A DNA stretch of 64,000 nucleotides from Paludibacteraceae bacterium (lineage in GTDB: Bacteria; Bacteroidota; Bacteroidia; Bacteroidales; Paludibacteraceae). Below, piece by piece: positions 42,288 through 53,000 of this stretch (position 1 is its first letter; each line of letters starts with the position of its first letter). The DNA is taken from positions 3,385 to 67,384 of the forward strand of contig JAEDNI010000002.1 of the NCBI GenBank assembly GCA_016302585.1, written 5' to 3'. A model generated the notes under the pieces. The model made no database searches. It saw only the letters and a program-made list of their open reading frames with translations, and had not been told where the DNA came from. A program made the translations under genes and the position numbers.

Positions 42288-42360
42288 CGCGGGATTGAGC
42301 AGTTGGTAGCTCGCCAGTCTCATTGGCTGGAGGTCGCCGGTTCGAGTCCGGCTCCCGCAA
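42288..42360 (+). tRNA. tRNA-Met (CAT), initiator-like
   Basis: Cloverleaf: acceptor CGCGGGA/TCCCGCA with a C1-A72 mismatch, D stem GAGC/GCTC (A11-T24), anticodon stem CCAGT/GCTGG with loop CTCATTG (anticodon CAT), variable AGGTC, T arm GCCGG-TTCGAGT-CCGGC, discriminator A; CCA not encoded. The C1-A72 mismatch and A11-U24 are initiator tRNA features, but the three G-C pairs usual in the anticodon stem of initiators are absent. Confidence 0.85.
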
Positions 42361-42607
42361 CAAACGCTGGCGACTTGCATGAAAGCCGAAGTGAACATTA
42401 TACACATTGCAGACTATCAATCTACATTATTCGGTGTTTGTTGAGAAACCTAATGGGTTATAGTGGACGCGAAATGATAGTAATGCTTACCAAGGGCGGA
42501 GATACCGCGAGGAAAGACCGCCCGAAACGCAATCAATCTTAGCCATAAGATAATGAAGCCGAAACGGAGGCGGCTAAAGTCCTCCGCAAATCAAAATCAA
42601 AGTCAAA
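42361..42607 (+). other. Non-coding leader between tRNA and signal-peptide gene
   Basis: 247 bases without a convincing gene. Two good hairpins are visible (GGGCGG/CCGCCC around 42494-42523 and CGGAGG/CCTCCG around 42564-42586). No clear promoter. One short frame from 42451 contains both TAG and TAA stops and is not taken as a gene. Confidence 0.4.
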
Positions 42608-42979
42608 ATGAAAAAGTTTTTGTTCGTAGCATTAGGAGCCATCTTCGCCCTTGCTATGTACTCGGCAGAGCCCGCAGATGTGGGCAAAGCACCGAAGAGC
42701 ACTCAGGTCATGCTGACGCAGGCTTATGCTCAACCGATGGTAGTGAACTTCATGTTCGCGGATTTCTCTGTGAATGTGATTGCGACCTCCGAAACGAGTT
42801 ACGTTATCTATCAGGCTATGCCGGCAGAGGTATCGAAACCAAAGTTCAAACTGGAGATGCCTGTCTTCCGATTACGCATCAGCAATCGTGTCTCTAAATC
42901 TATCGGAATCCAGAGCAATAGACTTGCACGCAATAGTCTTCCTCCGAATTTCGCATACGGAGCACAATTTTACGTATAG
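42608..42979 (+). CDS. Small secreted protein
   Basis: 123 residues with a typical signal peptide (MKKFLFVALGAIFALAMYS, cleavage probably after ALAMYSA) and a basic C-terminus. It lies between two tRNA-like genes and inside the tail operon, where secreted proteins are unusual. Function unknown; possibly acts in the periplasm or against competing phages. Confidence 0.55.
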   Translation: MKKFLFVALGAIFALAMYSAEPADVGKAPKSTQVMLTQAYAQPMVVNFMFADFSVNVIATSETSYVIYQAMPAEVSKPKFKLEMPVFRLRISNRVSKSIGIQSNRLARNSLPPNFAYGAQFYV

Positions 42980-42985
42980 CGCGGA

Positions 42986-43065
42986 AGCCGGGTAGCTCAG
43001 TGGTAGAGCAGCGTGGTAATTTGAGTAGGACACGTATGGCGCAGGTTCGATCCCTGCCCCGGTAA
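42986..43065 (+). tRNA. tRNA-like gene with a 15-base anticodon loop
   Basis: Good D arm (GCTC-AGTGGTA-GAGC) and T arm (GCAGG-TTCGATC-CCTGC), acceptor GCCGGG/CCCGGT with an additional mismatch at the end. The anticodon stem GCGTG/CACGT holds a 15-base loop (GTAATTTGAGTAGGA), eight more than normal. It could be a tRNA with an insertion (TTG, glutamine, is the best anticodon candidate), or a tRNA pseudogene. Confidence 0.5.
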
Positions 43066-43091
43066 CAAAGAAAAACATCCATCCCAAAACA

Positions 43092-43832
43092 ATGACTGAC
43101 GAGGAGAAACAAAAAGAAAAAGAGCGTCAAACGGAAATGGAAAAACTCGTTTGTGACGCACTATTGGAAAGGCCCATATCATTCAAAACGAACGATGGGC
43201 ATTTCTATTACATATATCCGCCAAGTCTCGGGATTCAGTTACTCTGTGACCCCATCGTACGGAATCTTGACATTGATCCGGAGTTCCTCAAACTAAATAG
43301 CACTATGGAGATGTTACGTGTTGTTCGCAGCAATAGAGAAGAATTGTTGCGGCTTGTAGCGTACCACTCATTCAAGCGCAGGAGCGATGCTTCTGCGGAA
43401 GACATGGTGCAGAAACGAATCGGGGAGTTCAGGGATGTCATAGACGACTCCGATTTGCTTACTCTATTTTCCTACATCAAATCATGGGACACATGGCCGA
43501 GCAAAATTATGGAGTTCTATAAGATAGATAAAGACCGCGAGGAGAAGGAGGAGGTGCATCGTGAATTATCGAAAAAAGGTGGTCTTGTGTTAGGAGGTCG
43601 CAGTATATTCGGAAGGCTCATTGATTTTGCGTGTCAGCGTTACGGATGGCAGGTCGGTTATGTTATCTGGGGCGTATCTGCAACCAATCTAAACATCATG
43701 ATGGCAGATAGTATCAGCACGGTACAGCTGACCAAAGATGAGATTAGCAAAATGGGCATATCGAATGACAGGGATGCGATAAGTGCGGACGACCCTGCTA
43801 ATTGGCAGAAAATCAGAGAGTTAGTAAATTGA
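43092..43832 (+). CDS. Putative tail assembly chaperone
   Basis: 246 residues between the tail tube and tape measure genes, the normal place of tail assembly chaperones. Mostly helical, acidic N-terminus (MTDEEKQKEKERQTEMEKL), with a central NREELLRLVAYHSFKRR. No frameshift-type overlap is seen. Position-based. Confidence 0.55.
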   Translation: MTDEEKQKEKERQTEMEKLVCDALLERPISFKTNDGHFYYIYPPSLGIQLLCDPIVRNLDIDPEFLKLNSTMEMLRVVRSNREELLRLVAYHSFKRRSDASAEDMVQKRIGEFRDVIDDSDLLTLFSYIKSWDTWPSKIMEFYKIDKDREEKEEVHRELSKKGGLVLGGRSIFGRLIDFACQRYGWQVGYVIWGVSATNLNIMMADSISTVQLTKDEISKMGISNDRDAISADDPANWQKIRELVN

Positions 43833-43905
43833 GTAAACAAGCGAAGTGTAATTTTGACCCACGATAATCCGTGCGCAGATTGCACATAAAAAAATTAAAA
43901 CACGT

Positions 43906-46900
43906 ATGAGTGGACTACATTTTGATTTCACGGGCAACCCGTCCGGATTGGTAGATGCCGCAAATAAATCGCGTATTGCCATTCAGGGCATCACGGATGA
44001 GGCGGAACGAGCCGGGGTTACAGTAGATAAGTTTTTGGGAGCGTCCAAGGACTTCGTTGCTTCATTCACCGGTATCGGTATCGGTGTAGCCGGATTGCAG
44101 TCATTTGCCAAGGAGTTAGTCAATGTCCGTTCGGAGTTTCAGGACACAGAGGCGAAACTGAAAGTGTTCCTGAAAAGCGAACAGGCGGCAGCTGACATGA
44201 TGTCGGAGTTAGAGGACTTGGCGTGGAATAACGTGTTTGAGTTCACGGATATAACCAAGGCTGCGGCCCAACTGCTTGCGTTCAAGACGGACGCAAAGGA
44301 TGTAGGCGATACAATCAATAGGCTTTCCGAGATTGCTGCTGGTACAGGCGCTTCCCTCGGCGATTTGGTGGATCGGTTCAATAAGGTTAAGGCGACCGGA
44401 ACTATGGACTCCAATATGGTGCAGAGTTTTTCTGCAATGGGTGTCGATGTAAAATCAGTACTCGCGGAGTTAGAGGGCAAGAGCCGTTCGGACTATGAAG
44501 GCGTAACTCTCACATTCCAAGATTTACAGAAGGTGATCCATAACTTGACTGACGAGGGTGGCATGTTCTTCGGGATGATGAAGGAGCGAGGAAAGAACCT
44601 CTCGGACAGCATCGCCGGAGTACGCGATAACTTTGCCTTGATGATGAACGATATCGGTAAGTCTGTTCAAGGACCAGTCAAGGATGGTATCGACAAAGCG
44701 AACGAACTGATTGAGAACTGGCGTGAGGTAGCGAAAGCTATCGGAGGTGTTGTAGTTGCTTTTGGATCGTACAAAGCTGCTTTCGCCACCATTGAGGGTA
44801 TTCGCTCGGCGCACAAGCAGATAAACTACCAACTGGAGGCACAGGAGTTAAAGAGTGTCACGCAGGCTACACAAGAGGCATATAAGGTAGAGATAGAGAT
44901 GCTGGAGCAGCAGCTAAAGGCAGGCACAGCGTCACGAGATGCTGATTTGGAGATAGCAGTAGCCAAGGGTGAACTGACTCAAGCACAGGCAGCGGAAATA
45001 GCCAGCCTCCGTGAACTTGCAGCAGAGCAGGTAAAACAACTCACACTAAAGGCTCAAATGGCGCAAGCGGAAGCTGCGGCTGCTGCCCGGGAACTTGCAA
45101 GTCTCGATAACGCGGCTAACGCCAAGAAGTTCTATGAGGACGAGGTAGCGGCTATTCAGGATAAGCTGGATGCCCTCACAGATGAAGCGAGTGAGCAACA
45201 GCGAAGTGCTCTCGTTAAGAAAAAGACCATCGCCACCGAGAATCTGGAGATCGCTACTCGCCAAGCCAACGAAGCAGCTACCAAAAGACAGACGGTAGCG
45301 CAGCGTGCAGAGACGGCATCCAAGAACGCCGAGGCTCTTGCTGCACAAGCGGACGCAGCGCGCCAAGGAATGGATGCGGTTGGCAAGACAGTAAATACTA
45401 CACAGACAAAGTTACTTACTCGGGCACAGATGTCTCTCAAGATGGCTCTGGATGCTACAGGGCTATCTATGCTTGCTAATCCGTATGTACTGGCAGCGGT
45501 GGCTATCGCGGCTCTCTGTTATGGCATCTACAAACTATGCACAGCAGAAAGTGCCGCCGAGAAAGCCACTCGCAGACATAACGATGAGATGGAGCGCCAG
45601 AAGAATATCATCGATCAAGTCAATAACAGCAACCGCGAAAACGTAAGCACTCTCCAGAATAAGAACGCCACCGGGCAACAGCGTACAGAGGCTTTCCGCA
45701 ATCTAAAGGAAGGCAAGACGGAGTTTAAGAACGAGGACGGCGAGGCATTCGATGAGGAAACGCAGAAGATCATGAACTCTGCCGGACAGAAGCTGGCTGC
45801 GTTCTACGGCACCGCCGATGCACTGGCCGCTGCGTCACGCGATGAGGTAGAGCAGTTGATGAATGAGTTTGCAGACCAGACGAAACTCGACCTCGCTGTC
45901 AAGAGCGTAGAGGATGCCCAGAAAGAAATGCAGTCCGCGCAAGCAACCATTGATATGCTCAACGAGAGTATGAAATATGGCGGTCAAGGCGCATCGTACT
46001 GGGACTATAAGCGTCTGGAGGAGGCTACTGAATATCTCCATCTACAAGAGGACGCACTTGCGGACATTCAGAAAATCATTGATGATACGAATTGGAGCAA
46101 AATGTCGCTCGACGATAAGAAACTCGACTACGAGCAAAATTTGGCACCGCAAATCGATGATCTGAACCAACAGTTAGCCGAGCAGATGAAAAAGGTGGAG
46201 GAAATCGGAAATCCGAGATGGTGGAATCACAAGGCTAAGGTCGATAAGAAAGAGGCAGAAGCTAAAATCGAGGAAATAAAGGCACAATTAGCAAGCATCG
46301 AGGATAAGCGCGTTCAGATAACCATCGAGGAGAGTAATCAGACCGAGGATACCTCGATGAACGTAGCAGCCACTCGCGAGAAGATAAGTGAAGCAGAAAA
46401 GGCTGTTGCCGCTGCGCGCGCCAAGTATGCAAAAAACGCATCTGATGCCAATAAGGAGGCGTTAACGAAGGCGGAGTCCGATCTGTCTGCACTCACTACA
46501 CGTTTCAAGAACCAGACCGGCAAGGCTTGGTCCGATTCTGTACAGATGGCGGAGGAGCGGGCAAAGCAGATAGAGAAACTTGCTATGGAGGAAACGAAGA
46601 TTCAGAATAAATCCATCAAGGAACAGCGTGCAGCACGCAAGGCTGATTATGACCTCACCATCCAAGAAATACGGAACGAGGAAGCGGAATACAAGCGCAC
46701 ACATAACGGCCGCGGCTCAGGCACGCTCACACAGAAGATTAAGAATGCCAAACTGCAATTCGATTTGGATATGGCAGACTTGGACCGTCAATGGAACGAG
46801 TGGAAGCATAACCATGAGCGCGAGACCATCCACTTGCAATTCGATATCGAGATGGAGGAGTTACAGCGCGCCGTTACTAACGCACGTACCGCTGCGGAAC

Positions 46901-49170
46901 GCGAAACGGCTAAATCGAACTTGCGTGACGCTGAAGATCGTCGCATGGCATCTGATAATCGCGAAAAAGCAGACGATGAAATCAAGTCCAAGTTGGGCGG
47001 TAGTCTGGATAGCCTCGAAAAGTACACGCAGAATAAAGGCAAGAGCGATGCTGAACTTGCTGACATCCTCGGAATTGACGCTGAGACGGTTTCTCAACTG
47101 CGAGGGATAGAAAACCATTACTCAAACATTTTGTCGCTCCAGATGGCTCAAAAAGCGGGTCAGCGTGGGCAGGAAGACTTGCAGCAGAAGATATCCGACC
47201 TTGAATCCTATATGGGTCGTGCGCAGCAACTCACATCCGAATACGAACAGACGCTTGAGAATATCCGGAAGAAGTACAATATATCCGAGACAGTGAACAT
47301 GCACACGGCGCAACTGCCGGCTGCTGCTGCGAGGGAACGTGACCTTGCCAAGAACATCCGCGATACGCAGATGGTACGCAATTCCGAGGAAACCGGAATA
47401 GATGCTGCAGGAAGCGATACAGAGCGTCTGTTAGAGCAGATAAACGGCATCACAATCAACATGGCCGCAAAGACCACCGAGGAGATAGTCACGCTCTATC
47501 AGCAGGTCCTTGACGAACTCAATGCAAAGATCGGTGAGATGGATATGACTATTGACACCGACCGCAATGCATTGGAGACAGGACAGGAGTTAAATGAGGA
47601 AACTGGACAGATGGAGGATATCACTCCAGAACGCCGCATAGAGATAGAGAAGGAGATAAACAACCTTATAGCGGAGCGTCAGGTAATGACTCAGATGCAG
47701 GCTGATATACAAGCCAAAGCCACGGAAGCGGCTAATCAGAGCCTTACGGCACAGCAGAAGACTATGCAGTCATTTGATACGACTACCGATGCGCTCATCA
47801 ATGGCTTCGACAGTCTAAACCAGTCCGCCAAGACTATATCCGCTACATTTGGTGGTGCAATGAGCAAGAAAGGCAAAAAGGCTATGCAGGCTATCGAGGG
47901 TATTTCGGATGCTGCGGGCAATGCGTTATCCGGATTAAAAACATTGATACCCGCTTTGCTGAATATGTTTACCAGCGTCGGCACCACGGGTACTGCTATC
48001 CAGACAGAGCAGGCTGCGGTATCGACAGGCACATCGACTGCTATCGAGGGTACATCGACTGCTGCGGCTACGGCTATACGTACGGTGGAAACGGCATCTG
48101 TCATTTTGGCAGTCATATCAGCGGCATTGCAGATTATTCAATCCATCATAAACGTAGTCATGCAGTTCTCGGAGGCTGCACAGATGCAAGATACAATCGA
48201 CGAGGATATAGAGCGTGTGGATGCTCTCAAGCGTCAGCAAGAGGCATTGAACGAAGCGTTTAAGGACGAAGCCGGTACTGCGTACTACAAAGGTATGTCG
48301 AAAGCGGCAAAGAATTACTACAACCTCATCAAAGCCCAAGAGAAAACGGTGGCTGATTCGCGTGCTCTCTATGAACGCCAAGCAAACAAGTACGGCGAGG
48401 ACAGCGATAAAGCCAAGGATGCCAAGAAGCAGTATGACGAGCAGCTTGACGCATTGAGTGAGTTCGAACAGGAGCAGAAAGAGATGTTTGACGAGATGGC
48501 TCAGGACCTCCTTACTACCGATTTGAGCTCGTTCACGGAGAATCTTGCGGATCAGTATATTGAGGGCTTTGAGAAGGGCATGGATGGCATCGACGGGGTG
48601 CTGGATGATGTGCTCAACGATATGCAGAAACAGATGATGAAGAAGGGTCTGCAAATTGCACTCGAAAATCTGTTCAAGAGCACTTGGGATAACATAAAGA
48701 AGATGACCGAGGATGGAGAACTGACCACATCGGAAATGGATGCTATCATGTCGGAGATGGATGCCAAAGCCGCTCAGTCCAAGCAGATAGCCGAGCAATA
48801 CTACCAAGCCATGAGCGAACGCGGCTTGCTTGGTGACGCGGATGTAGAGACAAGTTCGGGAGGATTCAGTTCTATGACGCAGGATCAAGCGGATGTGCTC
48901 TCTGCGCGCTTCACGGCTGTACAAGCCAGCGCAGCAGATGTGGATATGTCCGTACGGGCTATGCAGGCTACATTGGAGCAATTGGGCATCAGCGACGGAA
49001 TCAGGACTTCTATCTTGAACCAGATGATGAGCCAGTTCACTTTGGCTAACGAGATAGCCCTGAACCAGCTCGACGAACTGCGCAAGATTACCGATAACAC
49101 ATCCACTCTGGCCGATACGAACCGCCGGCTGCGTGCTATAGAGGAAAACACTAATTCATTACGAGAATGA
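43906..49170 (+). CDS. Tape measure protein
   Basis: 1754 residues, the largest gene. Long Ala/Gln/Glu/Lys-rich coiled coils, an N-terminal tail tape-measure-type region (residues 1-250), a hydrophobic segment (YVLAAVAIAALCYGIYKL) around 525-545 and another (VILAVISAALQIIQSIINVV) around 1403-1425. It sets tail length; at the usual ~0.15 nm per residue this predicts a tail of roughly 260 nm. Its stop overlaps the next start. Confidence 0.9.
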   Translation: MSGLHFDFTGNPSGLVDAANKSRIAIQGITDEAERAGVTVDKFLGASKDFVASFTGIGIGVAGLQSFAKELVNVRSEFQDTEAKLKVFLKSEQAAADMMSELEDLAWNNVFEFTDITKAAAQLLAFKTDAKDVGDTINRLSEIAAGTGASLGDLVDRFNKVKATGTMDSNMVQSFSAMGVDVKSVLAELEGKSRSDYEGVTLTFQDLQKVIHNLTDEGGMFFGMMKERGKNLSDSIAGVRDNFALMMNDIGKSVQGPVKDGIDKANELIENWREVAKAIGGVVVAFGSYKAAFATIEGIRSAHKQINYQLEAQELKSVTQATQEAYKVEIEMLEQQLKAGTASRDADLEIAVAKGELTQAQAAEIASLRELAAEQVKQLTLKAQMAQAEAAAAARELASLDNAANAKKFYEDEVAAIQDKLDALTDEASEQQRSALVKKKTIATENLEIATRQANEAATKRQTVAQRAETASKNAEALAAQADAARQGMDAVGKTVNTTQTKLLTRAQMSLKMALDATGLSMLANPYVLAAVAIAALCYGIYKLCTAESAAEKATRRHNDEMERQKNIIDQVNNSNRENVSTLQNKNATGQQRTEAFRNLKEGKTEFKNEDGEAFDEETQKIMNSAGQKLAAFYGTADALAAASRDEVEQLMNEFADQTKLDLAVKSVEDAQKEMQSAQATIDMLNESMKYGGQGASYWDYKRLEEATEYLHLQEDALADIQKIIDDTNWSKMSLDDKKLDYEQNLAPQIDDLNQQLAEQMKKVEEIGNPRWWNHKAKVDKKEAEAKIEEIKAQLASIEDKRVQITIEESNQTEDTSMNVAATREKISEAEKAVAAARAKYAKNASDANKEALTKAESDLSALTTRFKNQTGKAWSDSVQMAEERAKQIEKLAMEETKIQNKSIKEQRAARKADYDLTIQEIRNEEAEYKRTHNGRGSGTLTQKIKNAKLQFDLDMADLDRQWNEWKHNHERETIHLQFDIEMEELQRAVTNARTAAERETAKSNLRDAEDRRMASDNREKADDEIKSKLGGSLDSLEKYTQNKGKSDAELADILGIDAETVSQLRGIENHYSNILSLQMAQKAGQRGQEDLQQKISDLESYMGRAQQLTSEYEQTLENIRKKYNISETVNMHTAQLPAAAARERDLAKNIRDTQMVRNSEETGIDAAGSDTERLLEQINGITINMAAKTTEEIVTLYQQVLDELNAKIGEMDMTIDTDRNALETGQELNEETGQMEDITPERRIEIEKEINNLIAERQVMTQMQADIQAKATEAANQSLTAQQKTMQSFDTTTDALINGFDSLNQSAKTISATFGGAMSKKGKKAMQAIEGISDAAGNALSGLKTLIPALLNMFTSVGTTGTAIQTEQAAVSTGTSTAIEGTSTAAATAIRTVETASVILAVISAALQIIQSIINVVMQFSEAAQMQDTIDEDIERVDALKRQQEALNEAFKDEAGTAYYKGMSKAAKNYYNLIKAQEKTVADSRALYERQANKYGEDSDKAKDAKKQYDEQLDALSEFEQEQKEMFDEMAQDLLTTDLSSFTENLADQYIEGFEKGMDGIDGVLDDVLNDMQKQMMKKGLQIALENLFKSTWDNIKKMTEDGELTTSEMDAIMSEMDAKAAQSKQIAEQYYQAMSERGLLGDADVETSSGGFSSMTQDQADVLSARFTAVQASAADVDMSVRAMQATLEQLGISDGIRTSILNQMMSQFTLANEIALNQLDELRKITDNTSTLADTNRRLRAIEENTNSLRE

Positions 49171-49664
49171 CACAGGAACGATATGAGACGATAAAGGCTG
49201 ATTTCGTCAATCAGTACCGCACTCTGCTATGCGATGAGAGTATGGTGGATATCAGGGAAGCGCATGACTGGCATTCGTTTGTCGCCGTGCTACGCAAGTA
49301 CATGGCGTTCAATACATACAGACCGTTCCCGGATGTGGAATGGGTGCGCAAGTGGTTTGCCAAGGACAAAGAGCCGCTGCATGACGAGAACATCTACCTC
49401 GATGAAATGTTGGTAGAAACCGCAGAGCCGGATTCTCACATCCTTTGCTACGGCATGTGTACCGGAACGGTTATCTATAAGCACCCGGGCAAGCACCATG
49501 TCTTGCTGCAGGATCAGTCGAAACTCGATATCCTTGCTTTCGGGCAGGCTGTAGTATTTGTCAAACTGAAAGGCGAAGCAAGCGCATTCGTGCTGTTCCG
49601 CAACAAAACCGCAATAGTTAAAACGAGACGCTATGAGACTAAAGATGATGTTAAATGGCGCTGA
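49167..49664 (+). CDS. Hypothetical tail protein
   Basis: 165 residues just after the tape measure, where distal tail components lie. Beta-rich C-terminal half (SHILCYGMCTGTVIYKHPG). No specific family recognised. Overlaps the next gene. Confidence 0.55.
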   Translation: MTQERYETIKADFVNQYRTLLCDESMVDIREAHDWHSFVAVLRKYMAFNTYRPFPDVEWVRKWFAKDKEPLHDENIYLDEMLVETAEPDSHILCYGMCTGTVIYKHPGKHHVLLQDQSKLDILAFGQAVVFVKLKGEASAFVLFRNKTAIVKTRRYETKDDVKWR

Positions 49665-50079
49665 CATTGCTCAGTACCACCTTACGCCGCTCGGAGGCAA
49701 TCTGGAGAAGTTGATGACACCTGCTCCGGAGAAAAAAGTAATAACGAACGAGAACGACAGCATCAATGGCGTCATGATCGTCACCACGCCGGACATGGCA
49801 AGGGTGGATAAACGCGAATTGCTGTTGCAGTTCAAGTTGAATACACTCTCCATCACGGACTTACAGCGTGAGTTAGATAATCTTCGCACGGTTCTCCGCA
49901 ACGGCGTAATAGACGGAGGTACGCCTACTGGTATCAATGAACTGCATGTGCCGATACTGCAAAAGACATACCGGCTCAAGTTTGTCAATTTCGATAAGTA
50001 CAAGAATTTCGGTCTGGACGGCAAGGCGACCATCGTAATTAAGTTCCTTGAACCGGACCCGACACAACAGCAGATGTAA
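49633..50079 (+). CDS. Distal tail-like protein
   Basis: 148 residues from the ATG at 49633. Pattern of a small tail-tip protein (MLNGADIAQYHLTPLGGN, then HVPILQKTYRLKFVNFDKY). Position between the tape measure and the large tail protein fits. Function inferred. Confidence 0.5.
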   Translation: MRLKMMLNGADIAQYHLTPLGGNLEKLMTPAPEKKVITNENDSINGVMIVTTPDMARVDKRELLLQFKLNTLSITDLQRELDNLRTVLRNGVIDGGTPTGINELHVPILQKTYRLKFVNFDKYKNFGLDGKATIVIKFLEPDPTQQQM

Positions 50080-50080
50080 T

Positions 50081-53000
50081 ATGGTAGCACCTATCAGCCA
50101 AATAGAGGTATTCAGCAACGCCTCGGTACTCCCGAACCGTAGAATCAGTCTGGGAGTATTCCCTGTGAATAACAGTGCCCAGCGCAGCGCCACGCTACGC
50201 GGAGAGAACTTTGTCAAGATTACGTTCAACTCCGGCAAGAGTATTCCCATCCCTGCTTTCGCTTTCATTGAGTACGATGGGCAGTTATTCTTCACCAAGG
50301 AGATATACCGCCCGGAGCCGAAGGGCAATAGCCACTATGAGTACAATGTCAAGTTCGTCTCGTTCGACAATCTGTTGAGCAAGCCGAACGCCTATCGCCA
50401 TGTTGTAGTAGGCTCGGGAGCAGAGCAGCATACATGGAACGAACCGGAGATAGAGATAATGGGCACGCTCCAGACTGTTACAGAGGTTGTATGTGAGTCC
50501 ATCAAAGCCTCGGCGGACCGCTATGAGGGTGTCTTTGCCGATATGCTATCAAAGGTGGAGATAGTGAGCAGCGAGGTTTCAATAAATACAGAATCGAAAG
50601 CGTTCAGCTTCTCTGGCCAGAAACTTAGTCAGGTGCTCGATTCAGTAGCCAACGATTATGAGATCGACTATTGGTTTGAGCAGGTTGGCAATATGACTAA
50701 CGGCATAAGCAAGATGATCCTGCATTTCCGCAAGTACGAACGGACGGACATCGACCCGCTTGTGCTTTCGGATAAAACGGCAGTCAACCGAATCAATCCG
50801 ATCGATCCTGCGTCACCTCCTAATCCGCTCAAGCCGACCGTCAGCGGCGGTTTGGACGAATGCACCTTTGCCAACGAATGGAGCGGGGTAGTACAACGTA
50901 TCACGCCATTTGGCTCGGAGCGCAATATCACCCGTCAGCAGGCTATCGTAGATGAGATGTTCGTCTCTTACGGCAAACGGCTACGGCTTGAATACGACCA
51001 CTCTTGCACCATTGACGTGGTGACCTATCCGCACGCTTATGCGGTAAAGGACGAGGACGGCAACACTATCCCTCTGGAGGTGGACGAGAACGGTTCGGTA
51101 TATGTGCCTGGCATTACGACAGGAGAGGAAACGGTGGAGAAATACGATGATATCTATCCGCGTGGTCATTTCCGTGTCACTCACGTTACGCAGCGAGGAG
51201 TAGATAAGCCTATCTATTCCGTCTATGCCATCCCCACGGAGGAACGCAACGGCCAGTATGTCGATCTGACGGATGCCGAGATAGACGCTATGCAGGCGGA
51301 CCCGGACAAACGTCTTTTCCCTATCGTTATTCAGGAAGGGCAGACGCTGTCGATACATTTTGAGAGCGGCTATCTGAACGGACGGGAGTTCGAGGTGGCG
51401 AATAAGTCAGCCAAGATGGTGTGGACCGGCGACGGTTACAAGGTTGATCCGGATAACGTGAACGCTCACTGGGTAGCATGTTTTGAGATAGAACCGCAGG
51501 GTGACAATAGCGAGAGTCCGCAAGTGCCGTTCGGCAATATGGTGCCGAGGGGCAATAAAGACATCACCGGCTATGAGGGTGACATGTTCGCTATCTTCAA
51601 CATGGATATGCCGCCGTTCTATAAGGAATCGGCAATGAACGAGTTGGCGCAGAGGGCGTACGATGAGATTACATCCATCCTATCTACACGCCCGGAAGTC
51701 AAGTGCCGTGGCAACGAGGAGTTTTTCTTGAACCATGATCTGTGCCTCGGTCTGCGTGTCAAGGTTACATCGGACCTCTTTGGGGAGGGTACTGAGTTTG
51801 TGTCCCGCGTGACCAACTATAGTTACCAACTATCAAGACCGAATAACGTGGACTTCCGCTTGTGCTCGTCGAGAGTGCAAGGCTCTATCAGCATACTGAA
51901 AGGCGCTATAGCCGACCATACGAGCGATATATCTGGCATACAGCAGACGGAGCGCAGTTTGTCGAGACGCGCGTTCCGGGATTCGCAGGAGATGATGGGG
52001 ATGCTGCAAGCTATAGTGGCAGAAATGATGGTGGTTGGCGTAGAGCGCAATCAGTTCACATTCACTATGGGAATCGAGTGTCTTGAGGCTCAATCTTCAC
52101 CCTATAGCCGCAAGTTCAGCGGTATGAAGATTACCGCAGGCGAGATACAGCACTCCCAAGAGCCGTATATCAAGGACGCTTGGGGCGGCCACTATACCGT
52201 GGACGCAATAACGCTGACAGCCGATAAGAATAACAACTCCATCGGCACAAACGCAACAGAAACAATCAGAAACACTCCGTATTATCTGTATGCGGTCATA
52301 GACGGAGCTACAGGCAAGGCGAATATGGAGTTGTTGGCAACGAAGAAAGAGGACGAGACCGACGAGGCTTACTTGCTGCTTGGTATTCTGTCCTCGGAGT
52401 TCGTGGATGGCGGCACCTCTCTCCGTGTGTTCAACCGGAGCAACGGCTTCACACAGATCGCAGGAGGAACGATTACGACGGAGCAGCTGCAGGACCCGAC
52501 ACGGCAGCTGATTATCGACATGAGTTCCAATCCTCCTCGCATCATCGCCAAGCGCGGGGCGCAGATTATCGGCAATATCACGTTTATCAGTTCGGAGGGC
52601 GCAGAGACTAATCTGGCGACCAAGATGAATAACGTGGACGAGGAATTAGCGAAAGAGATAGGCGGAGAGAACCTGTATAGTGGTGTTGATCCGCTGCGTA
52701 TAACCAAGGAAAGCGGTAGTATAGGCGTTTCGTTGGAAGATGTGAAGAAGTATGTAGTCTCTGTTCAGAGTGTATCAGGAACGGCTACTGATGGCAGAGT
52801 ACGTATCTATGAGCAGACAGTGGACGGAGAGGGTATAGTGACGCACACACTCATCGGTACTATCGAAGTAGCCGATTCTGGAATGTCCTACACCGTAGTA
52901 GAAGGTCACGGCGGCGAACTGGAGTTGCGCTGCTCGGCGAATATGACAGGTAAATACTATGACCTATCCGGCATAATGGTACAGCAGGGAGAGAAACCGA

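Noticed and set aside
42303..42542. 79-residue frame over tRNA-Met and its downstream leader
   Set aside because: Most of it is the tRNA sequence read as protein; no family match.
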